A stretch of 64,000 nucleotides of DNA from contig CAWBNH010000006.1 of assembly GCA_963790085.1 (NCBI GenBank), positions 372,001 to 436,000 on the forward strand, written 5' to 3'. Origin of the DNA: CAXMST01 sp963790085 (GTDB lineage Bacteria; Actinomycetota; Thermoleophilia; Solirubrobacterales; 70-9). The position numbers and the translations under genes are program-made. Of this stretch, positions 44,897 to 53,410 are shown in pieces (position 1 is the first letter of the stretch; each line of letters begins with the position of its first letter). The notes under the pieces are model-generated. The model had not been told where the DNA came from, ran no database searches, and saw only the letters and a program-made list of their open reading frames with translations.

Positions 44897-45822
44897 GCGG
44901 CGGCAGCGCCCGGCGGTCTCTGGCGGCCTTCTGGCAGAGGGCCTACAAGGAGAACATCACCGGAATGGCGGCGATGGTCGCCTACAACCTGATGCTCTCC
45001 GTGTTCCCGTTCGCGCTGCTGGTGCTCTTCATCTTCGGTCAGATCCTGCAGAGCGGCGACATCGAGTCGACCGTACTCCGCGACCTGGAGGAGCTGTTCC
45101 CGTCGACCGAGCAGGACAAGCTGCAGTCGGCACTCGATCGCGTACAGGACAGCTCGACCGAGATCGGCATCGTCGCGGTCGTCGCCGGCCTCTGGATCGG
45201 CTCCTCGTTCTGGGGAGCGATGGACACCGCCTTCTGCCGGATCTACCACGTCGAGTGCCGGGGCTGGCTGGAGCAGAAGCGCTTCTCGCTGATCATGCTC
45301 GCGGTGGTCACCGTCTTCCTCGCCGCGAGCGTCACGATCCCCGTGCTCGAGACCCTCGTGCTGACCGGAGTCGACGACCTGCCGTTCGGGCTGTCTAGCC
45401 TCGATTGGATCGCCAACCTGCTGCTGATCGGCGGCAGCGCAGCGATCACCTTCGCGATCCTCAGCGTGATCTACTCGACGGTGCCGAAGGGCCGGATCCC
45501 CTGGCGCGGGGTCTGGCCGGGGGCGCTGTTCGTGACGATCGCCGGCGGACTCGCCAACGTCCTCTTTCCGGCCTACCTCGTCAACCTCTCGACGATTGGG
45601 GAGTTCGGCCGGATCGTGAGCTTCGTCCTCGTCGGGTTGATCTGGTTCTACGTGCTCGCTCTCGGGCTGCTGGCCGGCGCTGTGATCAATGCGCTCCGCT
45701 ACGAGCTCCATGACACCGGCACCGTCCGCGGCATGACCGCCGACTTCGCGTCCCGTGAACTGGGTGAGGAGCAGGCCGGCGATTGGGAGCCGCAGCAGAG
45801 CGACTCGCCGGACCGCGCCTAG
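44893..45822 (+). CDS. YihY/BrkB family inner membrane protein
   Basis: 309 residues, GTG start. Six predicted helices. The N-terminal GMAAMVAYNLMLSVFPFALL and the mid-protein GSSFWGAMDTAFCRIYHVECRGWLEQKRFSLIMLA are the YihY/BrkB pattern. FVLVGLIWFYVLALGLLAGAVINALRYEL is the last helix pair. Often misnamed ribonuclease BN; the true role is unknown. Confidence 0.9.
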   Translation: MSGGSARRSLAAFWQRAYKENITGMAAMVAYNLMLSVFPFALLVLFIFGQILQSGDIESTVLRDLEELFPSTEQDKLQSALDRVQDSSTEIGIVAVVAGLWIGSSFWGAMDTAFCRIYHVECRGWLEQKRFSLIMLAVVTVFLAASVTIPVLETLVLTGVDDLPFGLSSLDWIANLLLIGGSAAITFAILSVIYSTVPKGRIPWRGVWPGALFVTIAGGLANVLFPAYLVNLSTIGEFGRIVSFVLVGLIWFYVLALGLLAGAVINALRYELHDTGTVRGMTADFASRELGEEQAGDWEPQQSDSPDRA

Positions 45823-45836
45823 GCCGGCGCGCAGCG

Positions 45837-46478
45837 ATGGCGGACGAGGCCGAGATCCACCTGCTCCCGGACCCAGTCGGCGCGCCCGCAGGCGCCGAGG
45901 GGCCGGTCCGCTCGGTTCAGGCCGCGGCGATCAGCCTGCCGCTCGCCTATCTGGAGCGCAGCTGGAGCGCGGAGTACCTGGAGCGGCTGGCGCGGGCCTA
46001 CTGGGCGTACCTGGAGCGGATCTCGCTCGGCGCCCTGCGGGTGATCTACGAACCGCACTCGCGGACGGTCGTGCTGCTGACGCGGCGGCTGCCGTTGCTG
46101 CGGTTTCGCGCGCCGAGCTACGAGATGGCCCCCGGGCTCGGACAGGTGACCTGGCCGATCGAGCGTGGCGTCTTGGTCGCGCCGGCCGGACGTGGGCGCG
46201 GCTGGCTGCGGATCTCGATCCGTCGGGTCGAGGACCCAACGGTGCCTGCGGGTCGTGCGCTCGTGCGAGTCGCGGCCGAGGTCGCGAACTTCTACCCAGG
46301 GCTCCGCCTCAGCGGCCCGCTGGCCCGGCTCGGAACCTGGATCTACAACCAGACCCAGGCTCGGATCCATCGGCTCGTGACGAACGGCTTTCTGCGCTCT
46401 CTCGCCCGGCTCGAGCTGCCTCCGTCACGGGTCGGAGCGCTGAGCGAGCCCGCCGGGCCGGCGACGGGAAGCGACTGA
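45837..46478 (+). CDS. Uncharacterised protein
   Basis: 213 residues, ATG start. Alpha/beta pattern with a central VIYEPHSRTVVLLTRRLPLLRFRAPSYE and PAGRGRGWLRISIRRVED. It contains no clear membrane helix or catalytic motif. It follows the BrkB-like gene by 14 bases and precedes the photolyase by 4, so all four genes from 44591 are probably one operon. Confidence 0.7.
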   Translation: MADEAEIHLLPDPVGAPAGAEGPVRSVQAAAISLPLAYLERSWSAEYLERLARAYWAYLERISLGALRVIYEPHSRTVVLLTRRLPLLRFRAPSYEMAPGLGQVTWPIERGVLVAPAGRGRGWLRISIRRVEDPTVPAGRALVRVAAEVANFYPGLRLSGPLARLGTWIYNQTQARIHRLVTNGFLRSLARLELPPSRVGALSEPAGPATGSD

Positions 46479-46482
46479 TCGG

Positions 46483-47967
46483 ATGAGCGGCACCACAGCC
46501 TGGGTGCTGGGCGATCAGCTCGCCGCCCGAAACGCGGCGCTCGACGGCGCCGACCGGGTGCTGATCATCGAGTCGCGGGCGAAGCTCGGCGCGCTTCGCT
46601 TCCACCGCCAGAAGCTCCATCTCGTCCTCTCCTCGATGCGGCGCTTCGCCGCCGAGCTTCGTGAACGGGGGCTCGAGGTCGACTACGTCCAGGCCGAGTC
46701 GTTCCGAAGCGGGATCGCCCGGCATCGCGAGCGCCACTCCCCGGAGCGAGTTCGGACGCTGGAGCCACAGAGCCGAGCCGGGCGGGCGCTGGCGGCGCGG
46801 GAGGGCGTCGAGCTGGTCCGCGGAACGCTGTTCCTCACCCACCCCGACCAGTTCGAGGCTTGGGCCAACGGCCGCAAGCTGCTGCGAATGGAGGACTTCT
46901 ACCGCGCCCAGCGCCGGCGCCTCGGGGTGTTGATGGACGGCAGCGAGCCGGTCGGGGGGCGCTGGAACTTCGACCTCGAGAATCGCGAACCGCCGCCCGC
47001 GGACCGCTCCCCGCCAGAACCCTTTCGACCGCACGAGGACTCATTCGACGCGGAGGTCAGGGCCGAGCTCGACGAGCTCGGCCTCGACACCTTCGGCGAG
47101 GACGGCCCGCGGCTCTACGCGGGATCCGCGGCCGAGGCGAAACGGGCCCTCGCGCAGTTCGTCGAGACGCGGCTCGCCGAGTTCGGCGCCTATCAGGACG
47201 CGATGATCGAGGGTCAGCGGTTCATGTGGCACTCACTGCTGTCCGGGGCTCTCAACCTCGGCCTGCTCGATCCGATCGACTGCGTCACGGCGGCCGAGGG
47301 CGCCTATCACGACGGCGCCGCAGCGCTCGCCTCGGTCGAGGGATTCATCCGCCAGATCATCGGCTGGCGGGAGTTCGTCTGGGGCCTCTACTGGCACCAG
47401 GGGGCGCGCTGGCAGCGGATGAACGCTCTCCGCGCCCGGCGCTCCCTTCCGGAGGCGCTGTGGAGCGGCCGGACGGAGATGCGGTGCGTCGCCGACGCGG
47501 TCGAGGGGGTCGCCGAGACGGCCTACGCCCACCACATCCAGCGACTGATGGTGCTCGGGAATCTCGTCCTGCTGGCCGGGATCGAGCCGCGCGAATGCCG
47601 AGACTGGTTTCAGGCTGTCTTCATCGACGGCTACGAGTGGGTGATGGACCCGAACGTGCTCGGCATGGCCACCTACGCCGACGGCGGCGTGATGGCGAGC
47701 AAGCCGTACGCAGCGAGCGGTCGCTACATCGACCGAATGTCGAACCACTGCCACTCCTGCCGCTACCGACCCGACCGCAGGACGGGTGAGGAGGCCTGCC
47801 CGTTCTCCGCCATGTACTGGGACTTCCTCGAGCGCAATCGCGATCGCCTGGGCGACAACCATCGCCTCGGCTTCGCCTACGCCAACCTCGAGCGGATCGG
47901 TCCGGAGGAGCTGAGGCGGATCCGGTCCCGGGCCCGAACGGCCCGCAGGGAACTCGGGGCACGCTAG
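46483..47967 (+). CDS. Iron-sulfur bacterial cryptochrome/photolyase (FeS-BCP, PhrB/CryB-like)
   Basis: 494 residues. It opens TAWVLGDQLAARN, the DPRP-type start, and has the FAD-site segment EGFIRQIIGWREFVWGLYWHQG with MVLGNLVLLAGIEP following. The iron-sulfur cysteines are visible in ECRDWF, NHCHSCRYRP and EEACPF (four: C-x(n)-C-x2-C-x(n)-C). These enzymes repair (6-4) photoproducts using light, with FAD, a lumazine-type antenna and a [4Fe-4S] cluster. Confidence 0.94.
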   Translation: MSGTTAWVLGDQLAARNAALDGADRVLIIESRAKLGALRFHRQKLHLVLSSMRRFAAELRERGLEVDYVQAESFRSGIARHRERHSPERVRTLEPQSRAGRALAAREGVELVRGTLFLTHPDQFEAWANGRKLLRMEDFYRAQRRRLGVLMDGSEPVGGRWNFDLENREPPPADRSPPEPFRPHEDSFDAEVRAELDELGLDTFGEDGPRLYAGSAAEAKRALAQFVETRLAEFGAYQDAMIEGQRFMWHSLLSGALNLGLLDPIDCVTAAEGAYHDGAAALASVEGFIRQIIGWREFVWGLYWHQGARWQRMNALRARRSLPEALWSGRTEMRCVADAVEGVAETAYAHHIQRLMVLGNLVLLAGIEPRECRDWFQAVFIDGYEWVMDPNVLGMATYADGGVMASKPYAASGRYIDRMSNHCHSCRYRPDRRTGEEACPFSAMYWDFLERNRDRLGDNHRLGFAYANLERIGPEELRRIRSRARTARRELGAR

Positions 47968-48006
47968 CCGCCAGGATGGCCGCCGGCGATCGATTCGAAC
48001 GGCGCC

Positions 48007-48906
48007 TCAGCGCCCCTCGATCGTATCGACGGCATCCTGCATCGCGGTCTTCAGAGGGGTGGGCTCGATCTCGAAGTGGGCCATGCCGGTGGGGTCGCGC
48101 ACGACGGTGTCGGTCGTCAGGCCCTCGACCAGCGGGCGGGCGACGCCGGTGTCCACGGGCGTGACGAGGCCGAGCCAGCGGGAGCTGAGGCCCGGGCTGA
48201 GGACCGGGACCGAGATCCGCGGACGCGGGCGGATGCCGATCGCCTCGGCGACGGCGTCCATCATCCCCGCGTATGTGGTGACCTCAGGGCCGCCGATCTC
48301 GATCGTCGCCCCCAATGCGTAGGGCTCGCGGGCGCCGGCCTGAAGATAGGCGAGCACGTCGGCGATCGCGATCGGCTGGGTCTCGTTCTCGGTCCAGCTC
48401 GGCGTCAGCATGAAGGGCAGCCTCTTGACCAGGTAGTAGACGGTGCGGAACGACTCGCTGCCGGCGCCGATCACCGCCGCGGCCCGGAAGTATGTGAGGG
48501 GAGTCCCCGAGTCGCCGAGGATCAACGCCGTCTCATGCCGGGAGCGCAGGTGCTCGGACGTGTCCACGTCCCCGAGACCGCCGAGATAGACGATCCGCTC
48601 GACCCCCGCCTCCCGCGCGGCGGCGCCGAAGTTGCGCGCGGCCTGCTTGTCACGCTCGGCGAAGTCGCCGCTGCCACCGCGCCCCATCGAGTGGATCAGG
48701 TAGTAGGCGACGTCGACACCCTCGAGCACCCCGGGCAGCGACTTGGGCTGGAGCACGTCGGCGACAGCGCCCTCGGCGCCGCGTCTCTCGAGGTCCGAGG
48801 CGCCCCCGGGCGAGCGGGCCATGCAGCGGACCTGCTCGCCGGCATCGAGCAGAGCCACGGAGAGCAGATGTCCGATGTAGCCGGTTGCGCCGGCGACGAG
48901 GATCAT
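48007..48906 (-). CDS. NAD(P)-binding Rossmann-fold (NmrA/epimerase-like) protein
   Basis: 299 residues. MILVAGATGYIGHLL is an atypical SDR glycine motif (GATGYIG); YYLIHSMGRGG and ERIVYLGGLGD complete the NAD(P)H-binding core. The length and the final DUF2867-free end match the shorter members of the group. Probable reductase or sensor; substrate unknown. 18 bases downstream of glpX on the same strand. Confidence 0.87.
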   Translation of the reverse strand: MILVAGATGYIGHLLSVALLDAGEQVRCMARSPGGASDLERRGAEGAVADVLQPKSLPGVLEGVDVAYYLIHSMGRGGSGDFAERDKQAARNFGAAAREAGVERIVYLGGLGDVDTSEHLRSRHETALILGDSGTPLTYFRAAAVIGAGSESFRTVYYLVKRLPFMLTPSWTENETQPIAIADVLAYLQAGAREPYALGATIEIGGPEVTTYAGMMDAVAEAIGIRPRPRISVPVLSPGLSSRWLGLVTPVDTGVARPLVEGLTTDTVVRDPTGMAHFEIEPTPLKTAMQDAVDTIEGR

Positions 48907-48924
48907 CGACGCATTGCCGCGGTA

Positions 48925-49941
48925 TCAGCCATAGAGCCCGCCGGTCACCTCGCGCAGCTTGGCCTGATCGTGCGTCGCAAGCACCTTCCGCACGGTGCCC
49001 GAGCGCGAGCGCATGACCAGCGACTCGGTCGTCGCCTTGCCGTTGCCCAGGTAGCGGACGCCCTGCAGAAGATCGCCGTCGGTGACGCCGGAGGCCGCGA
49101 AGAAGGCGTCGTCGCCGCCGACCAGGTCATTGACGCCGAGCTCCCGGTCGACCTCGTAGCCGGCATCCTCGGCGGACTTGCGCTCGGCGTCATCCCGCGG
49201 CCAGAGCCGCCCGAGAATCTCTCCCCCCAGGCACTTGATCGCGGCCGCCGACAGCACGCCCTCGGGCGTCCCGCCGATTCCCCAGAGCAGATCGACACCG
49301 GTGCCCGGAGTGACGGCGAGCAGCGCCGCCGACACGTCGCCGTCGGAGATGAACCTGATCCGCGAGCCGGCTTCCCGGATCTGGCGAACGCCCTCGGCGT
49401 GGCGCTCGCGGTCGAGAATCACGGTGGTGACATCGGTTGCGCTCACCCCGCGGCGCTCCGCGACGCGCCCGACCACCTCACCGATGGGCTCGCTGAGGCT
49501 GAGGCAGTCGGCGATCTCGGGGCCGCCGACGAGCTTCTCCATGTAGACGCAGGGACCGGGATCGAACATCGTCCCGCGCTCCGAGAGCGCCACCACCGTG
49601 AGCGCCGACGGCATCCCGCGCGCGCACAGCGTCGTGCCCTCGAGCGGGTCGACCGCGATGTCGACGTAGGGCGGGCTGCCGTCGCCGATCTCCTCCCCGT
49701 TGAACAGCATCGGCGCCTCGTCCTTCTCGCCCTCGCCGATCACCACGACGCCGTCCATCGGCACCGTGTCCATCAGCAGCCTCATCGCGTCGACCGCGGC
49801 GCCGTCCGCGGATTCCTTCTCCCCGCGGCCGACCCAGCGGGCCGCCGCGAGCGCCGCCGCCTCGGTCACGCGAACGAGCTCGAGGGCGAGGTTGCGATCG
49901 GGCTTCGAGCCCGAGCGAACGTCGTGAGAGATCACTCCCAT
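48925..49941 (-). CDS. glpX: Class II fructose-1,6-bisphosphatase
   Basis: 338 residues from ATG 49941. VVVIGEGEKDEAPMLFNGE and DIAVDPLEGTTLCA are the metal- and phosphate-binding motifs of GlpX; WGIGGTPEGVLSAAAIKCLGG is also diagnostic. It dephosphorylates fructose-1,6-bisphosphate in gluconeogenesis, the step feeding sugar-phosphate supply to the polysaccharide genes at 21-26 kb. Confidence 0.96.
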   Translation of the reverse strand: MGVISHDVRSGSKPDRNLALELVRVTEAAALAAARWVGRGEKESADGAAVDAMRLLMDTVPMDGVVVIGEGEKDEAPMLFNGEEIGDGSPPYVDIAVDPLEGTTLCARGMPSALTVVALSERGTMFDPGPCVYMEKLVGGPEIADCLSLSEPIGEVVGRVAERRGVSATDVTTVILDRERHAEGVRQIREAGSRIRFISDGDVSAALLAVTPGTGVDLLWGIGGTPEGVLSAAAIKCLGGEILGRLWPRDDAERKSAEDAGYEVDRELGVNDLVGGDDAFFAASGVTDGDLLQGVRYLGNGKATTESLVMRSRSGTVRKVLATHDQAKLREVTGGLYG

Positions 49942-49957
49942 GCCGATCCCCGCGGCC

Positions 49958-50446
49958 CTAGACGGTGCCCGGGGTCTTGCGCAGGTTCCCCTTCTGAGCC
50001 TCGACGGCACGCATGACCCCGGCCGCCGATATTCCGATGGCGGAAAGCAGGGCTACGTAGTAGCCGACCTGCTTGGTGATTCCGATCTCCTCGAGGTTGG
50101 AGCCCGGTGGATCGATGATGCCGTTGTAGGCGATCAGAACGAAGGCGATGAAGCCGGAGATCATCGTCAGCTCGCCCGGCGGCCACGAGAGCTTGTTGCC
50201 GCTGGCGACGATGTAGGCGAGCACCAGCGGGGCCGAGGCCGCCAGGAGCAGCAGCCAGCGCAGGATCGGGAAGGTCTCCCAGCCGGTGCACTCGAACTCG
50301 CCGACCCCGCAGATGAAGCCCTCTCCCTGGTCCCGGACCTCGTTCGGCGCCAGGTGATACCAGTCGAGCAGGAACAGGCTGATGACGAGGGTCAGCGAGG
50401 CCACGGCCCCGACCACCTCCCAGCGCGACAACTTGGAGAAGTCCAT
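49958..50446 (-). CDS. Four-helix membrane protein of unknown function
   Basis: 162 residues from ATG 50446. Hydrophobic segments near 9-28, 60-80, 92-110 and 130-150. The extracytoplasmic loop has two cysteines (GFICGVGEFECTGWETF). 16 bases upstream of glpX and likely co-transcribed. TATAGG lies about 12 bases upstream of the start, suggesting a very short leader. No family recognised. Confidence 0.72.
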   Translation of the reverse strand: MDFSKLSRWEVVGAVASLTLVISLFLLDWYHLAPNEVRDQGEGFICGVGEFECTGWETFPILRWLLLLAASAPLVLAYIVASGNKLSWPPGELTMISGFIAFVLIAYNGIIDPPGSNLEEIGITKQVGYYVALLSAIGISAAGVMRAVEAQKGNLRKTPGTV

Positions 50447-50524
50447 ACCGCGGGCGAGCCTATAGCACGGCGACCGGCTCGGGTGAGGCGCACCGGCGAT
50501 CGAGCCGGCGCGATCGCGGTGGGA

Positions 50525-50530
50525 TAGCCT
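50525..50530 (+). promoter_or_regulatory. Probable -10 hexamer for the F420-type oxidoreductase
   Basis: TAGCCT, 8 bases before ATG 50539. A GGAGG lies between it and the ATG, so translation could use either mode. Confidence 0.4.
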
Positions 50531-50538
50531 CGGAGGCG

Positions 50539-51489
50539 ATGGGCGAAGCCGCACAGCGCTGGGGACTGACGGTGCCGGTCCCGGGGCTGTCACTCGCCGA
50601 ACACGAGCCGGTTGTTCGCGCGGCCGAAGCCGCCGGCTACACGGACCTCTGGTCCGGTGAGACGCAGGGGCCCGACGGGTTCACGCCGCTGGCCCTGGCC
50701 GCGTGCTGGAGTGATCGGCTGCGGCTCGGCACCGGGGTCGTCGGCGTCTTTCAGCGTGGGCCGGCGCTGCTCGCAATGCAGGCCGCAGCCCTCGCGGACG
50801 CCAGCGGCGGGCGGTTCGCGCTCGGCATCGGCTCCTCGTCGGACGTGATCGTCGAGCGCTGGAACGGGATCCCGTTCGAGCGCCCGCTGAGCAAGGTCTC
50901 GGAGACGATCGACTTCCTCCGCGGCGCCCTCGCCGGGGAGCGTGTCGGCGGCGGCTTCAGGCTCGAGCAGCCGCCGAGCGAGCCGCTGCCGATCATCGTC
51001 GCCGCGCTGCGCGGAAAGATGCTGGCGATGGCCGCGGCGAAGGCCGACGGCGCGTTCACCAACTTCCTGCCACTGAGCGGGCTGGAGCGGGTGGTCGAGC
51101 AGCTCGGCGATGCGCCGGAGGGCTTCGAGCTGCTCTGCCGGTTCTTCTGCCTGCCGGGCCCGCGCGAGCAGGTCGAGGGCACGGCACGATTCATGTTCGC
51201 CGCGTACGCCACGGTCCCGGTCTATGAGCGTTTCTTCCGCTGGCTCGGACACGGCGAGCAGATCGACGAGATGGTCGAGGCGTGGCGCGCCAAGGACCGC
51301 GAGCGGGCTCTGGCGGCGGCGCCCTGGGCGCTGATCGAGGAGATCTTCATCCTCGGCGAGCCCGAGCGGATGCGCGAGCGTCTCGATCGCTTCGTCGCCG
51401 GCGGCATCACGCTCCCGATCCTGACCCCGATCACCCAGCCCGACTCGGTCATCGAACTGCTCGAGGCGCTCGGCCCGGGCTCGCCTTGA
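50539..51489 (+). CDS. LLM class (luciferase-like) F420-dependent oxidoreductase
   Basis: 316 residues. TIM-barrel of the bacterial luciferase type: TDLWSGETQGPDGFTPLALAA, GTGVVGVFQRGPALLAMQAAALADASGGRFALGIGSSSDVIVERWNG, and a C-terminal GEPERMRERLDRFVAGGITLPIL. The pattern is of the F420-binding group rather than FMN monooxygenases; substrate unknown. Its TGA overlaps the TTG start of the cyclase gene. Confidence 0.88.
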   Translation: MGEAAQRWGLTVPVPGLSLAEHEPVVRAAEAAGYTDLWSGETQGPDGFTPLALAACWSDRLRLGTGVVGVFQRGPALLAMQAAALADASGGRFALGIGSSSDVIVERWNGIPFERPLSKVSETIDFLRGALAGERVGGGFRLEQPPSEPLPIIVAALRGKMLAMAAAKADGAFTNFLPLSGLERVVEQLGDAPEGFELLCRFFCLPGPREQVEGTARFMFAAYATVPVYERFFRWLGHGEQIDEMVEAWRAKDRERALAAAPWALIEEIFILGEPERMRERLDRFVAGGITLPILTPITQPDSVIELLEALGPGSP

Positions 51490-52304
51490 GCGACTCCCAC
51501 CAGCCATCATCCGGCCTCCCGGAGTCCGAGCAGGAGGCCGGCGAGGAGCTCGAGGTGCTCGCGCTCGAGGAGGACGCGGGCGGCGATCGCCTCGCGAAGC
51601 TCGCACGGGCGGTGCGCCGGGTCCTGCCGGGCGACAGCTCCTTCGGGGACTCGCTGTCGACCAGCGGCGAGGGAGCCTCGCAGCAGCTCGGGCGCCTCCT
51701 GGCCGAGGCCAGCACCGAACGCCCCGGCGCCCTGCGAGAGCTCGGGCTCGGCGCCCTTCAGGTCTACGAGGCGCTCGCCGCCGGCGGCTGGGGTGAACAA
51801 GGCGAGACGGAGCTGACGATCGTCTTCACCGACCTCGTCGGCTTCTCGGACTGGGCGCTCGAGGCGGGGGACGAGGCGGCCACCACCATGCTGCGCAGCG
51901 TCGACGACGTCCTCACCGCGACGATGGAAGCCGAGGGCGGCCGGCTGGTCAAGCGACTCGGCGATGGCGCGATGGTCACCTTCCTCGAACCCGCCGCGGC
52001 GGTCCGCGGCGCCCTCGATTCCCAGGCGGCCGTTGCCGAGCTCGAGGTCGAGGGGGCCCATCCGAGCATGCGGGCGGGGGCGCATCACGGACTGCCGCGT
52101 CGCGTCGGCCGCGACTACGTCGGCGTCGATGTCAACATCGCGGCCCGCGTGGCGCAGGCGGCGAAGGGTGGTGAGCTCCTCGTTTCCCAGACGGTGCGCG
52201 AGCAACTCGATGACGAGCTCTACCAGGCAAAGCGCAAGCTGCTGTTCCGGGCGAAGGGCGCGCCAAAGGATCTCACGGTCTACTCCGTGCGAGCCCGATC
52301 CTGA
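51486..52304 (+). CDS. Class III adenylate/guanylate cyclase
   Basis: 272 residues, TTG start overlapping the preceding stop (TTGA). Residues 1-100 are an acidic helical region of no known fold. The catalytic domain follows: VFTDLVGFSDWAL (first metal-binding Asp), LVKRLGDGAMVTF (second Asp), and GRDYVGVDVNIAARVAQAAKGGELLVS with the transition-state residues. It would make cAMP or cGMP; the specificity is not safely readable. Soluble. Confidence 0.9.
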   Translation: MSDSHQPSSGLPESEQEAGEELEVLALEEDAGGDRLAKLARAVRRVLPGDSSFGDSLSTSGEGASQQLGRLLAEASTERPGALRELGLGALQVYEALAAGGWGEQGETELTIVFTDLVGFSDWALEAGDEAATTMLRSVDDVLTATMEAEGGRLVKRLGDGAMVTFLEPAAAVRGALDSQAAVAELEVEGAHPSMRAGAHHGLPRRVGRDYVGVDVNIAARVAQAAKGGELLVSQTVREQLDDELYQAKRKLLFRAKGAPKDLTVYSVRARS

Positions 52305-52317
52305 GCGGGGGGCTCAC

Positions 52318-53307
52318 CTAGCCCGCGCGCGCGAGGCTGAGGCCGAACTGCTGATCCGGGTCGGTCCAGAACTCGACCAGGCGCAGGCCGGACTGCTCGT
52401 AGGCCGCCTCGATCGTTTCCCTCGTGAACTTGCAGGAGATCTCGGTGCGGATCTCCTCCCCGTCGCGAAGCTCGACCTCGATCCCCAAGCCACGGACCGA
52501 GACGATCTGATCGGCCAGCGAGCGCAGGCGGATATCGATCCACTGCCGCTCGGCGTCGTAGAACGCGCGGTGCTCGAAGGCCTCGAGGTCGAACTCGGCC
52601 CCGAGCTCGCGGTTGAGGACCGTGAGAACGTTCTTGTTGAAGCGAGCTGTGACCCCGGCGGAGTCGTTGTAAGCCGCTTCGAGCAGCGCCGGGTCCTTGA
52701 CCAGGTCGGTGCCCAGCAGCAGGCTGTCCTCGGGCCCAAGCATCCTCGCGATCCGGGAGAGGAAGGCAACGCGCTGGGCCGGGGGAAAGTTGCCGATCGT
52801 CCCGCCCAGGAAGGCGATCATCCTGCGCTGTCCCCAAGCCGGCAGGCGCTCGAGGTCGTTCTCGAAGTCGCAGATCACCCCGTGCACGCGCAGGCCGGGG
52901 TACTCGGAGATCAACTCGACGGCCGTCTGCCGGGTGATCTCCTCGGAGATGTCGACCGGAACGTAGGTATGCAGCGAGCCACGATCCCGCATCGCATCGA
53001 GCAGCGTCCTGGTCTTCGACGCGGAGCCGCTGCCGAGCTCGATCAGGCACTGGGGATCGGCGGCGTCGACGATTGCCGCGCCCTGGTCGACGAGGATCTT
53101 GCGCTCGATGCGGGTCGGGTAGTACTCGGGCAGCTCGGTGATCTGCTCGAAGAGCCGCGAGCCGAGCTCGTCATAGAAGTACTTGGGGGGTAGCTCCTTG
53201 AACTCCGCGCCGAGGCCCTCGCGGGCATCCTCGGCGAGTTCGGCGACCGGACCGTCGCCGTTGAGGCGCACGTCGATGCTCACCTGCTCGGCCGCGGTCG
53301 ACCCCAT
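52318..53307 (-). CDS. egtD: L-histidine N-alpha-methyltransferase
   Basis: 329 residues from ATG 53307. PPKYFYDELGSRLFEQITELPEYYPTRIE is the diagnostic start, LIELGSGSASKTRTLLDA is the SAM motif, and GGTIGNFPP and YNDSAGVTARFNKN follow. It trimethylates histidine to hercynine, the first step of ergothioneine synthesis. Downstream of egtB in the same operon with a 103-base gap. Confidence 0.95.
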   Translation of the reverse strand: MGSTAAEQVSIDVRLNGDGPVAELAEDAREGLGAEFKELPPKYFYDELGSRLFEQITELPEYYPTRIERKILVDQGAAIVDAADPQCLIELGSGSASKTRTLLDAMRDRGSLHTYVPVDISEEITRQTAVELISEYPGLRVHGVICDFENDLERLPAWGQRRMIAFLGGTIGNFPPAQRVAFLSRIARMLGPEDSLLLGTDLVKDPALLEAAYNDSAGVTARFNKNVLTVLNRELGAEFDLEAFEHRAFYDAERQWIDIRLRSLADQIVSVRGLGIEVELRDGEEIRTEISCKFTRETIEAAYEQSGLRLVEFWTDPDQQFGLSLARAG

Positions 53308-53410
53308 CAGCCTCCGCCGCCTCTCGGGCCGCTCGTGCCCCTCGGGCCTTGTAGTCCGGCGAAGTGCGTGGAGCTCATCAGTACCTTGACCAACGGGGCG
53401 GCCGTTCGTT

